A DNA stretch of 64,000 bases from Rubrivirga sp. SAORIC476 (GTDB lineage Bacteria > Bacteroidota > Rhodothermia > Rhodothermales > Rubricoccaceae), in NCBI RefSeq assembly GCF_002283555.1, contig NZ_MVOI01000003.1, positions 580,536 to 644,535 on the forward strand, read 5' to 3'. The position numbers and the translations under genes were made by a program. Shown here piece after piece: positions 46,356 through 55,318 of this stretch. The notes below the pieces were generated by a model, which was not told where the DNA came from, made no database searches, and saw only the letters and a program-made list of their open reading frames with translations. Within the stretch, counting starts at the first letter, position 1. Every line of letters begins with the position of its first letter.

Positions 46356-49157
46356 ATGTCACGCGCCCCTCTCCTCCTCGCCCTGCTCCTGGCCCTGGCC
46401 CCGTCCGCCTCGGCCCAGTCGTCGGCCGTGACCGGCACCGTGCTCGACGCCGCCGACGGGCAGCCGCTCCCCGGCGCCACGGTGTTCCTGGTGAGCGCGG
46501 CGCCCGACAGCGCCCGCGCGGGAGCCGCGGCGGGCCTCGACGGGTCGTTCCAGATCGCAGCCGAGGCGGGCGCCTACCGCCTCCGCGTCTCGTTCGTCGG
46601 CTACCAGACGCTCGACCGCGACGTGACGGTCGGCCGGGGGACGCTGGCGCTGGGGACGCTCGCGCTCCAGCCGGACAACGAGGCGCTCGGCGAGGTCGAG
46701 GTGGCCGCCACCCGCCAGCGCGTCGAGGTCCGCGGCGACACGACGGCCTTCAACGCCGACGCGTTCGCCGTCAACCCGGACGCCAGCGCGCAGGACCTGC
46801 TCACGAAGCTGCCCGGCGTCACCGTCGAGGACGGCACCGTCACGGCCCAGGGCGAGACCGTCCAGCGCGTGCTCGTCGACGGCCGCGAGTTCTTCGGGAC
46901 CGACGTGCAGGGCGCGCTCAACAGCCTCCCCGCCGAGATGATCCAGGAGATCCAGGTGTTCGACCGCGCCAGCGAAGCGTCGCGCTTCTCGGGCTTCGAC
47001 GACGGCGACGCGGAGAAGACGATCAACATCGTCACGCGACCGGGCATGCAGAACGGGCAGTTCGGGCGGGCCTACGCCGGGGCGGGCCCCGAGGGCGAGT
47101 ACCTCGCGGGTGGCAACGTCAGCCTGCTCAACGGCGACCGCCGGATCACCATCGTGGGGCTGTCCAACAACGTCGACCAGCAGAACTTCGCGACTGAGGA
47201 CCTGCTCGGCGTCGTCGGCAGCAGCACGGGTCGCCGCGGAGGGCGCGGCGGCGGTGGCGGCGGACGGCGCGGCGGCGGCAGCTCCGACGTGAGCTCGCTG
47301 CTCGTCCCCGACCAGGACGGCCTCTCCACGACCAACGCCCTCGGCGTCAACTACTCGGACGTGCTCCTGGGCGGCGACCTCCGCCTGACCGGCAGCTACG
47401 TCTTCAACACCACCGACACCGACCTCGACGCGGCGCTCACGCGCGAGTACACGTCCGGCGGCACGGTCTCCCAGCGCTACACCGAGGCGGACCAGGCCGA
47501 CGGCACCAACGCGAACCACCAGCTCTCGCTCCGGGCCCAGTACGACGTCACGGAGCGGACGCAGCTCGTCGTCCAGCCCCGGCTGACGGTCCAGAGCAAC
47601 GCCTCCACCGGTACGCTCCTCGGGCTCACCGCCCTCCCGTCCGGCGACGCCCTCGCCCAGAGCCTGACGACGACCGACTCGGACGCGTCGGCGCTCTCGG
47701 GCCAGACGAGCGTCCGCCTCCAGCACCGCTTCGAGACGCGGGGCCGGACGCTCTCGTTCGGCATCGACGGCGGGGTGGAGGACCAGACGGGCGAGAGCCG
47801 GCAGGCCTACACGCTCGACTCGTTCTCGGACGGCATCGCGGCCGACGCGGCCGACCAGCTCTTCGACACCGACGCCGTCACGCGGTCGCTCGGCGCGTCG
47901 GTCCGCTACACCGAGCCGATCGGCGAGAACGGGCAGCTCCAGGTCAGCTACCGTCCGCAGGTGTCGCGGAGCACGTCCGACCAGCGCGCCTTCCTGGCCG
48001 ACGACGCGGGCGCCTACACGGTCCCGGACGCAGCCTACACGAGCCTGTTCAGCCAGCAGTCCGTGATCCAACGGGGCGGCGTCTCCTACCGGTACGGCGG
48101 GCGGGGCCGCGACGCGCTCTCGGCGCAACTCGGCGTCGACCTCCAGCACGAGAGGCTCCAGGGCGAGCAGACCGCCGCGACGGCTTTCGAGGTCGACCGG
48201 ACGTTCTGGTCGGTCCTCCCCTCGGCCCGCCTACGAGTCCCGCTCGCCGAGGGCCAGCGGCTCGACCTCGACTACCGCGCGCGGACGCAGACGCCGTCGG
48301 CGACGCAGCTTCAGAACGTGGTCGACAACACGAACCCGCTCCGGCTCACGTCCGGCAACCCCGACCTCGACCCGGCCACGACCCACTCGGTCCGCGCCCG
48401 CTTCAACGGGACGGACGCCGAGGGCGGCTCGGTGCTGGCGGGCTTCCTGAGTGCCTCGTACGGCGTCAACGCCATCGGCACGTCCACCACGACGGCGACC
48501 GTCGACACGCCGCTGCCGTCGGGCGTCGTGCTCCCGGCCGGGTCGCAGCTGATCACGCCCGTCAACGTGGACGGCGCGTGGAACACGCGGGCGCTCGTGT
48601 CCTACGGCCGGCCGGTGCCGTTCTTGGGCAGCAACGCCAACGCCTCGCTCGGGACCAGCTTCACGCGGACGCCCGGCCTGGTCGACGGCGTCGACAACAC
48701 GTCCGACCAGCTCGGCGTCGACGGGCGCGTCTTCCTGGGCAGCGCGCTCAGCCCGCGCTTCGACCTGTCGCTGGAGTACGGCGCCCGCTACACGGCCGTC
48801 ACCAACTCGGCCGCGCCGACGCTGGACGACACCTACGTGCGCCACCTCGCGGGCGCCAAGCTGACCTGGCTGCCCTGGCACGGGCTCGTGGTGAGCGGCG
48901 ACCTGAGCGCGCTCCACTACGCCGGCCTCGACGCCAGCGTGGACCCGACCCAGGTGCTGCTCGGCGGGCGCGTCGGCTACAAGTTCCTGCCGGGCGATCT
49001 CGCGGAGGTCAGCCTGAGCGTCTTCGACCTGCTCGACCAGCAGCGCGACGTGGAGCGGACGGTGACCGAGGCGTACATCGAGGACGCCCAGGCGACGGCC
49101 CTCGGCCGGTACGTGCTGCTCAACCTCTCCTACAAGCTCCGCGCCTTCGGCGGCTGA
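46356..49157 (+). CDS. Outer-membrane beta-barrel protein with carboxypeptidase-regulatory domain
   Basis: 933-aa receptor-like protein of the OMP_b-brl_3 type. Signal peptide 1-20, carboxypeptidase regulatory-like domain about 23-105 (TGTVLDAADGQPLPGATVFLV), a plug-like domain (DPDASAQDLLTKLPGVTVEDG, RVLVDGREFFGTDVQGALNSLP), then a 22-strand-type barrel to the C-terminus (LSYKLRAFGG). A notable Gly/Arg-rich loop at about 291-310 (GRRGGRGGGGGGRRGGG). No SusD partner is next to it. It may use TonB, but the transported solute is unknown. Confidence 0.9.
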   Translation: MSRAPLLLALLLALAPSASAQSSAVTGTVLDAADGQPLPGATVFLVSAAPDSARAGAAAGLDGSFQIAAEAGAYRLRVSFVGYQTLDRDVTVGRGTLALGTLALQPDNEALGEVEVAATRQRVEVRGDTTAFNADAFAVNPDASAQDLLTKLPGVTVEDGTVTAQGETVQRVLVDGREFFGTDVQGALNSLPAEMIQEIQVFDRASEASRFSGFDDGDAEKTINIVTRPGMQNGQFGRAYAGAGPEGEYLAGGNVSLLNGDRRITIVGLSNNVDQQNFATEDLLGVVGSSTGRRGGRGGGGGGRRGGGSSDVSSLLVPDQDGLSTTNALGVNYSDVLLGGDLRLTGSYVFNTTDTDLDAALTREYTSGGTVSQRYTEADQADGTNANHQLSLRAQYDVTERTQLVVQPRLTVQSNASTGTLLGLTALPSGDALAQSLTTTDSDASALSGQTSVRLQHRFETRGRTLSFGIDGGVEDQTGESRQAYTLDSFSDGIAADAADQLFDTDAVTRSLGASVRYTEPIGENGQLQVSYRPQVSRSTSDQRAFLADDAGAYTVPDAAYTSLFSQQSVIQRGGVSYRYGGRGRDALSAQLGVDLQHERLQGEQTAATAFEVDRTFWSVLPSARLRVPLAEGQRLDLDYRARTQTPSATQLQNVVDNTNPLRLTSGNPDLDPATTHSVRARFNGTDAEGGSVLAGFLSASYGVNAIGTSTTTATVDTPLPSGVVLPAGSQLITPVNVDGAWNTRALVSYGRPVPFLGSNANASLGTSFTRTPGLVDGVDNTSDQLGVDGRVFLGSALSPRFDLSLEYGARYTAVTNSAAPTLDDTYVRHLAGAKLTWLPWHGLVVSGDLSALHYAGLDASVDPTQVLLGGRVGYKFLPGDLAEVSLSVFDLLDQQRDVERTVTEAYIEDAQATALGRYVLLNLSYKLRAFGG

Positions 49158-49187
49158 GGCCGTACCCGGGGAGCGGGGGCCGGACGC

Positions 49188-49194
49188 TAGCTTG
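49188..49194 (+). promoter_or_regulatory. Putative -10-like box TAGCTTG
   Basis: GCTAGCTTG, 21 nt before the ATG of the M28 peptidase and 30 nt after the stop of the barrel gene. Same heptamer and spacing as the other boxes. Confidence 0.55.
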
Positions 49195-49215
49195 CCGTCC
49201 CGCTCCCCTCTCCCG

Positions 49216-50601
49216 ATGCGCGCCGCCTCCCTTCTCCTCGCCCTCCTCGTCACCGCAAGCGCTGCCCGGGCCCAGGCGCCGTCTCCCGCCGAGCCGTACG
49301 CCGCCGCCGCCGCGCGCATCGTCCAGGCCGCCCTGGCCGACAGCGCCGGCTACGACCGCGTCGCCTATCTCGCCGACACGTTCGGCCCGCGCCTGAGCGG
49401 CTCCGACGCGCTGGAGGCCTCCATCGACTGGATCCTCGACGCCATGCGAGCCGACGGCCTGGAGAACGTCCGCGGCCAGCCCGCGAGGGTGCCCACCTGG
49501 GTGCGCGGCGCCGAGTCGGCCACGCTGGTGACGCCCTCCGGCGGCGTAGACCTCCCCATGCTCGGCTTGGGCGGGAGCGTCGGCGGGACCGTCGAGGCGG
49601 AGGTGCTGGTCGTCGGCTCGTTCGAGGAGCTGACCAACCGCGCCGACGAGGCGCAGGGCCGCATCGTGCTGTTCGACGTGCCGTTCACGACCTACGGCGC
49701 GACGGTCGCCTACCGCGTCGGGGGCGCCGCCGCGGCCGCCGAGGTCGGGGCCGTCGCCAGCCTGGTCCGCTCGGTCGGGCCGACGGGCCTGAGCACGCCC
49801 CACACGGGCACGATGCGCTATGGCGAGGGCCTCCCCGAGATCCCGCATGCCGCCGTCACCATCGAGGCGGCCGAGATCCTGCGCCGCATCCAGGACCGCG
49901 GCGACCGGCCGGTGGTCCGCCTGGAGATGGCCGCCCAGACCCTGGAGGACCGCCTCTCGCGCAACGTGATCGGTGAGCTGCGCGGGCGCGAGATGCCCGA
50001 CGAGGTGGTGATCGCGGGCGGCCACATCGACTCGTGGGACGTGGGCCAGGGGGTCCACGACGACCTGGCCGGGTGCGTCGTCACCTGGGAGGCCGTGCGG
50101 CTGCTGAACCGCCTCGGCCTCCGCCCGCGGCGGACGGTCCAGGTGGCCCTCTGGACCAACGAGGAGAACGGCCTCCGCGGCGCCACCACCTTCCGCGACT
50201 CCCTCGGGACGGACGTGTCGCACATCCAGCTCGCACTGGAGAGCGACAGCGGCGTCTTCGAGCCGGTCGGCTTCGGCTACGGCGGCTCGGCCGAGGGACA
50301 GGCGATGCTCGCGGCACGCGTCGACCCGCTCATCGCCGGGGTGGTCGCCCACGACGCCGAGGCGGGGCCGCCCGGCGTCACGCTCGGCGGCGGCGGGGCC
50401 GACATCGGGCCGATGATGCGCGACGGCGTGCCCGGCCTCAGCCTCCGCACCGACAACGGCGACTACTTCGTCTACCACCACACGCCCGCCGACACGCTCG
50501 ACAAGCTGGACGCGAACCACGTCCAGCGGGCCGTCGCCATGACGGCCATCCTGCTCTACGTGGCCGCGGAGATGCCCGAGCGGCTGCCCCACGGCGAGTA
50601 G
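49216..50601 (+). CDS. Exported M28-family metallopeptidase (carboxypeptidase Q-like)
   Basis: 461-aa exported peptidase; ATG 49216 opens a signal peptide (1-18, ending ARAQ), whereas the longer frame begins at a TTG inside the promoter box. A PA insert domain lies in the middle (about 110-225), followed by the zinc-binding M28 core: GGHIDSWDVGQGVHDDLAG (His and Asp ligands), WTNEENGLRG (catalytic Glu and Glu ligand) and DYFVYHHTPADTLDKL near the end. The profile matches plasma glutamate carboxypeptidase-type proteins that cleave dipeptides. Ends 3 nt before a convergent sulfatase gene. Confidence 0.92.
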   Translation: MRAASLLLALLVTASAARAQAPSPAEPYAAAAARIVQAALADSAGYDRVAYLADTFGPRLSGSDALEASIDWILDAMRADGLENVRGQPARVPTWVRGAESATLVTPSGGVDLPMLGLGGSVGGTVEAEVLVVGSFEELTNRADEAQGRIVLFDVPFTTYGATVAYRVGGAAAAAEVGAVASLVRSVGPTGLSTPHTGTMRYGEGLPEIPHAAVTIEAAEILRRIQDRGDRPVVRLEMAAQTLEDRLSRNVIGELRGREMPDEVVIAGGHIDSWDVGQGVHDDLAGCVVTWEAVRLLNRLGLRPRRTVQVALWTNEENGLRGATTFRDSLGTDVSHIQLALESDSGVFEPVGFGYGGSAEGQAMLAARVDPLIAGVVAHDAEAGPPGVTLGGGGADIGPMMRDGVPGLSLRTDNGDYFVYHHTPADTLDKLDANHVQRAVAMTAILLYVAAEMPERLPHGE

Positions 50602-50604
50602 CCG

Positions 50605-52245
50605 CTACCGCGCCAGCGTCACCTGCGCCAGCGCCGACCCGCCTCCGCCCGTCACGCGGACGAAGTAGGTGCCGCTCGGCAGTCCGCCGCGCCGGAGCGC
50701 GACGCCGCGCGGCACGTTCGCCGTGACCGCGCCCTCGTAGAGCGTCCGCACGCGTCGGCCCACGACGTCCATCAGCTCGACGATCACGAAGCGCGTCTCC
50801 TTGCTCGTCACCTCGATCGTCGCCGAGGTCGAGAACGGGTTCGGCCCGACCCTCAGCCCCAGGTCAGAGGCTCCCGGAGGCGATGGCACCGAGAGGATGC
50901 CGGGGCAGTCCGAGAGGTCCGCGGGCTGCTCCGTCTCCAGCGTGATGTCGCTGGACGCACCGGGCAGGGTCAGATCGGCGAACGCGAGCCCGGCCTCCTG
51001 GAACGCCTGGGCCATCGGCCGATACGTGGAGAGGCTGTCGCTCTGCTCGGAGGGGTCGAGGTCGATGCGGAAGAACCCCTGGGCGACGTTCTCGGAGGTA
51101 CGGCGCGACGTGTACTTCCAGGTGGCGTTCTGGACGCCGAGCCACGAGCCGTCGCTGCCCGTGCGCCGGTACGAGTACAGCAGGCGCTCCAGGAGGGTGT
51201 CGGTCGGCCGCTCGCCCGCGAGTTGAGGCCCCTGGTTGGCTCCGTCGAGCGGAAGGAGCGGCGGCGAGGCGCCAGGCACGAGCCCCATCACGGTCGGAAA
51301 CACGTCGAGGTACCACACCGGGTGGTCGATGACGCGCGGCTCGAACCGCTGGGGCGCCCACACGACCGACGGCACACGGATCCCCCCCTCCCACGACTGG
51401 CCCTTCTTCCCCCGCAGGGGCCCGTTGTCGCCCCCCAGCTCGGCGGCCCCGCCGTTGTCGGAGAGGAACCACACGACCGTCTCGCGCTCGGAACTCGACG
51501 CCCGGATGGTCTCCATGATCCGCCCGATGGACCGGTCGAGGTTGGTGACCATCGCCGCGTACGTGCGGCGCGGCTCGGGCAGCGACGCGTACAGCGCGAT
51601 GTCCTCCTCGGGGGCCTGCAGCGGCGTGTGGGGCGCCGTGAAGGGCAGGTACAGGAAGAGCGGTTTCAGCCTGGGGACCGAGAGCACCTCCACGGCCTCG
51701 TCGGCGATCAGGTCGGTGGTGTAGCCGCCCGTGTCCACGGGCGCCACGCCTCGCCACCAGTCCGGGCCGACGATCGTGAGCCGGTTGTAGTAGTTGGCCC
51801 CGCCGCCGAGCATGCCGAGGAAGGCGTCGAAGCCGTGGAGGCCGGGGTGGTAGGGGCAATCGTCGCCGAGGTGCCACTTGCCCACCATCGAGGTCTCGTA
51901 GCCGGAGGCCTTGAGCGCCTCCGCGAGCGTCGTCTCGGCCTGCGGCAGACCGACCGTGTCGGCGCGCGTGACGGGCTCGTTGATGCCCATCCGGATCGGG
52001 TAGCGGCCCGTCAGCAGGCCCGCGCGCGACGGCGAGCACAGCGGCGACGTGTAGAAGCGGTCCAGCACGACGCCCTCGGCCGCGAGTTGGTCGAGGTGGG
52101 GCGTGGCGATCTCGGAGCCGTTGTAGCCCACATCCCCGAAACCCATGTCATCGGCCACGATGAGGACCACGTTGGGCTGGGCGACGGCCGGCGCGAGGAG
52201 CGCGCACACCACGGCGCAGAGGGCGAAAACCTGACGCACGGACAT
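50605..52245 (-). CDS. Type I sulfatase with type IX sorting tail
   Basis: 546 aa from ATG 52245 (the upstream frame is not conserved-looking). Signal peptide 1-22. The sulfatase core has ADDMGFGD (metal ligands), CSPSR with C70 as the formylglycine position, GKWHLGD, and DNGGAAELGGDNGPLRG. Activity would need an FGE/anaerobic maturase elsewhere. The C-terminal 80 residues are a T9SS sorting domain (VGPNPFSTSATIEV, IVELMDVVGRRV, LPSGTYFVRVTG). A surface enzyme on sulfated glycans is likely. TAATTTG box 22 nt upstream. Confidence 0.92.
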   Translation of the reverse strand: MSVRQVFALCAVVCALLAPAVAQPNVVLIVADDMGFGDVGYNGSEIATPHLDQLAAEGVVLDRFYTSPLCSPSRAGLLTGRYPIRMGINEPVTRADTVGLPQAETTLAEALKASGYETSMVGKWHLGDDCPYHPGLHGFDAFLGMLGGGANYYNRLTIVGPDWWRGVAPVDTGGYTTDLIADEAVEVLSVPRLKPLFLYLPFTAPHTPLQAPEEDIALYASLPEPRRTYAAMVTNLDRSIGRIMETIRASSSERETVVWFLSDNGGAAELGGDNGPLRGKKGQSWEGGIRVPSVVWAPQRFEPRVIDHPVWYLDVFPTVMGLVPGASPPLLPLDGANQGPQLAGERPTDTLLERLLYSYRRTGSDGSWLGVQNATWKYTSRRTSENVAQGFFRIDLDPSEQSDSLSTYRPMAQAFQEAGLAFADLTLPGASSDITLETEQPADLSDCPGILSVPSPPGASDLGLRVGPNPFSTSATIEVTSKETRFVIVELMDVVGRRVRTLYEGAVTANVPRGVALRRGGLPSGTYFVRVTGGGGSALAQVTLAR

Positions 52246-52267
52246 GGAAACCAGGGGGGCGGACGAG

Positions 52268-52274
52268 CAAATTA
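52268..52274 (-). promoter_or_regulatory. Putative -10-like box TAATTTG
   Basis: Minus-strand CTAATTTG, 22 nt before the sulfatase ATG, in an otherwise GC-rich gap. Confidence 0.5.
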
Positions 52275-52388
52275 GCCGGGCCGGGCCGCACAGGGGAGGG
52301 AGAGCGCTCGAATGCCCCCACATGCCTTTGCACACTCGCGCTCCTGTCCACGCTCGCCGCCGGGCAACGAGTCCGCTGCGTCCGGGTC

Positions 52389-52395
52389 TAGCTTT
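52389..52395 (+). promoter_or_regulatory. Putative -10-like box TAGCTTT (4 nt from start)
   Basis: TCTAGCTTT immediately before the ATG at 52400, with only 4 nt between. Candidate for a leaderless transcript. Confidence 0.5.
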
Positions 52396-52399
52396 CTCC

Positions 52400-52759
52400 A
52401 TGCGCCGCGCCCTCCTCCTGTCCGCTGCCGTCGTGGCCGGATGCGCCGGTGCGGCTCGCCTCTCCCGCGCCGACCTCGTGGGCACCACGTGGCGGGAGGT
52501 CTGCCCCGCGCCCGAGATCGCGACCGCCTACGTCCGCCTCGACGCCGACGGGCAGATGGCCTGGAGCTACGCCCACCCCGACTCGGTGCGCCGCGACACC
52601 GTCCACTCGTGGGCCGTCGAGGACGGCGAGCTGCTGTTGCGGTGGAACCTGGGCAGCGCCACCTCGCGCTACCCTGCCAGCGCGGACCCGCGCCGCCTGG
52701 AGGCCGACTCGTCGACGTTCTGCCTGGGCGAGCGACCGTGGCTGGACCGGGTGCGGTAA
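52400..52759 (+). CDS. Small lipoprotein of unknown function (119 aa)
   Basis: ATG 52400; short signal peptide with lipobox AVVAGC (Cys15). The mature 100 residues are not recognised. They contain GTTWREVCPAPEIATAYVRLDADGQMAWSYAHPDSV and WAVEDGELLLRWNLGSATSRY, reminiscent of small beta-sandwich lipoproteins such as lipocalin-like or HslJ-like domains, with cysteines at mature positions that could pair (REVC, TFC). Gene starts 154 nt from the divergent sulfatase. A promoter-like box directly abuts the start. Confidence 0.75.
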   Translation: MRRALLLSAAVVAGCAGAARLSRADLVGTTWREVCPAPEIATAYVRLDADGQMAWSYAHPDSVRRDTVHSWAVEDGELLLRWNLGSATSRYPASADPRRLEADSSTFCLGERPWLDRVR

Positions 52760-52948
52760 GGCGACCGGTCCGCGCGTCGATGGCGAGAGGCCGCCCGGCA
52801 CGGAAGCGCAACCTCGTCGGCTGTTGCCCCGTCGGGGCCAGCGGCGGCATGGGAACGACCTGAGTCTCGGGCATTTCGCGGGTTCCCCACGCCGGAGACC
52901 GAACCCCGCCGCCCCTTCCGCATCCACCGCCGGTCTTCCCCCCTGCCG

Positions 52949-55237
52949 ATGGCCCGCCGACTGCTTCTCCTCGCCCTCCTGGCGTCCCTCGCTGGCTCCG
53001 CCTCGGCGCAGACGGCGGCTCTCAATGGGTTCGTGCGCGATGCCCAGTCCGGCGAGACGCTGCTCCAGGCGACGGTCCGCGTGGAGGGCACCGCACGCGG
53101 CGCGGCCACCAACGTATCCGGCTTCTACACCCTCGGCGACCTGCCGCCCGGCGAGGCCACCATCACGGCCAGCTACCTCGGCTACCAGCCCGTCCGGCGG
53201 ACGGTCACGCTGACGGCGGGCGAGACGACGCGCCTCGACATCGACCTGGCGCCCGAGGGCGTCACCACCGACGAGGTGGTCGTGGAGGCGGAGGAACCCA
53301 TCGAGGAGGAGCGCGCGCCGGGTACGACCACGGTCTCCATCGACCTGGTGGAGGCGCTGCCGACCGTCTTCGAGGCCGACCTCTTCCGGTCCATCCAGTT
53401 GCTGCCGGGCGTCAAGGCGTCGAGCGACTTCTCGTCGGCCCTCTACATCCGCGGCGGCTCGCCGGACCAGACGCTCATCCTGCTCGACGGCACGACGGTC
53501 TACAACCCGACCCACTTCTTCGGCTTCTTCTCGACGTTCAACACCGAGGCCATCAAGGACGTGCGCCTCTACAAGGGCGCCTACCCGAGCACCTACGGCG
53601 GGCGGCTGGGGTCGGTGGTGGATGTCTACAACCGCGACGGCAACCGCAACGAAACGCACGGGTCGCTCAGCCTCGGGCTGCTGGCGAGCCGGGTCGGCGT
53701 GGAGGGGCCGATTCCGGGCGTGCCGGGCTCCTACTCGTTCAACGCGCGGCGGAGCACGCTGGAGCCGCTGCTGGCGGTCCTGCGCGAGCAGCTCGACGAG
53801 GACGGCATCCCGGAGAGCTTCTACTTCTACGACCTCAACGGCAAGGTCTCGGTGGACCTCTCGCCCAACGACCGCATCAGCGTCGCGTCGTACGCGGGCC
53901 GCGATCAGGTGGTGGTGCCCTTCGGCGACGATGCCCGCTTCGACCTCGACTACGGCAACCGGACCGGCTCGATCGCCTACAACCGCGTCCTCTCGGGGAC
54001 GGCGTTCGCGCAGACACGCCTGACCGCGAGCCGCTACTTCAGCTACCCCACCGGCGAGTTCGGCGAGACGGGCTTCGAGCGGCCCAACACGATCACCGAC
54101 TACTCGGTCCGCTCCGACGTGGAGTGGTTCCCGACGGGCGGCGTGGAGCTCAAGACGGGCGCCTGGGCCGGGCTCCTCGACCTCGGCTTGTCGAGTTCCT
54201 TCAACGGCTCCACGCAGACCGACTACCGCAACCCGTCGCGCTACGCCTCGGGCTACGTGCAGGGTCGCCTGAAGCCCGGCAACGGCTGGATCCTGACCGG
54301 CGGCGTCCGCGCGGAGTACTTCCGGAGCGAGACTGACGACCTCCTCGACGACGATCCGTCGGTGCCGGCGAGCTACGTGCGGGTCTCGCCGCAGGTGCAG
54401 GTCGAGAAGACGATGGGCGAGAACCTCGTGCTGCAGGCCGCGGCCGGGCGCTACCACCAGTTCCTGTCGCTCATCACCAACGAGGCCTTCTCGGGCTTCG
54501 ACACCTGGGTGACGACGGGCGTGGGCGTGCCGCCGCAGGAGTCGGACCAGCTGGTGCTCGGCGTCAAGACGAACCTCGGCCCGGCCTACCGGCTCGACGT
54601 GGAGGTCTACGGCCGGACGCTACGCGACCTGTTCGACACGCGCCCCGAGGTGCAGGACGTGGCAGGGCTGGACTACCAGGACCTGTTCCGCTTCGGCCGC
54701 GGCTACGCCTACGGCGCCGAGGTCCTGCTGGAGCGCGGCCTCGGACGCCTGACGGGCCTGGTCAGCTACACCATCGGCGTGACGCGGCGGCGCTACCCGG
54801 CCGAGCAGCAGTTCGACGTGTACTTCCCGCCCAAGTACGACCGCCTCCACGACCTGACGCTGGTCGCCAACTACGACCTGGGCCGCGGCTGGAAGGCGAC
54901 CGCCGTCGGCGCCTACGCGACCGGGCAGGCCTACACCTCGCCGTCGGGCCTCTACGTCATCGACGGGTTGCCGTTCGAGGACCCGGACCTGGTGGTCTCG
55001 CAGACGAACGCGCTCAACAGCGCGCGCCTGGAGCCCTACCACCGCGCCGACCTCGGCTTCACCAAGACCGGCGCCTGGTCCTGGGCGGACTACGAGTTGC
55101 AGCTCCAGCTCGTCAACGTCTACAACCGCCGCAACCTGTGGTTTTTGAACTACGACCGCGGCGAGAACCCCATCGGGGTGACCGAGGTGCGTCAGCTCCC
55201 GATCCTCCCCAACGTGTCCATCTCGCTGGCGTTTTGA
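52949..55237 (+). CDS. TonB-dependent receptor
   Basis: 762-aa outer-membrane receptor. Signal peptide 1-22; carboxypeptidase-regulatory domain about 24-105 (NGFVRDAQSGETLLQATVRVEG); plug about 115-230 (RSIQLLPGVKASSDFSSALYIRGGSPDQTLILLDGTTVYNPTHFFGFFSTFN, GRLGSVVDVYNRDGN); then the barrel, ending in VSISLAF. The plug is of the type paired with DUF4249 lipoproteins in Bacteroidota, and such a gene follows. Energy would come from TonB (18278). The substrate is unknown. Confidence 0.93.
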   Translation: MARRLLLLALLASLAGSASAQTAALNGFVRDAQSGETLLQATVRVEGTARGAATNVSGFYTLGDLPPGEATITASYLGYQPVRRTVTLTAGETTRLDIDLAPEGVTTDEVVVEAEEPIEEERAPGTTTVSIDLVEALPTVFEADLFRSIQLLPGVKASSDFSSALYIRGGSPDQTLILLDGTTVYNPTHFFGFFSTFNTEAIKDVRLYKGAYPSTYGGRLGSVVDVYNRDGNRNETHGSLSLGLLASRVGVEGPIPGVPGSYSFNARRSTLEPLLAVLREQLDEDGIPESFYFYDLNGKVSVDLSPNDRISVASYAGRDQVVVPFGDDARFDLDYGNRTGSIAYNRVLSGTAFAQTRLTASRYFSYPTGEFGETGFERPNTITDYSVRSDVEWFPTGGVELKTGAWAGLLDLGLSSSFNGSTQTDYRNPSRYASGYVQGRLKPGNGWILTGGVRAEYFRSETDDLLDDDPSVPASYVRVSPQVQVEKTMGENLVLQAAAGRYHQFLSLITNEAFSGFDTWVTTGVGVPPQESDQLVLGVKTNLGPAYRLDVEVYGRTLRDLFDTRPEVQDVAGLDYQDLFRFGRGYAYGAEVLLERGLGRLTGLVSYTIGVTRRRYPAEQQFDVYFPPKYDRLHDLTLVANYDLGRGWKATAVGAYATGQAYTSPSGLYVIDGLPFEDPDLVVSQTNALNSARLEPYHRADLGFTKTGAWSWADYELQLQLVNVYNRRNLWFLNYDRGENPIGVTEVRQLPILPNVSISLAF

Positions 55238-55240
55238 GTT

Positions 55241-55304
55241 CAGGGTTCGGGGTTCTGGGTTCGCAGAGGTGCGGGTCCTGGCGAACCCTGAACCCCGAAC
55301 CCTG
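55241..55304. repeat. Long inverted repeat of GGGTTCN heptamers between receptor and lipoprotein
   Basis: Arms 55241-55264 and 55281-55304, 24 nt each with one mismatch, 16-nt spacer. Each arm is built from 7-nt GGGTTCN units (GAACCCN in the right arm). Starts 3 nt after the receptor stop and ends 14 nt before the lipoprotein ATG. Would form a strong hairpin in the mRNA of the pair. No T tract follows, so an attenuator or stability hairpin is more likely than a terminator. Confidence 0.75.
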
Positions 55305-55318
55305 AACCACGAACTCAT

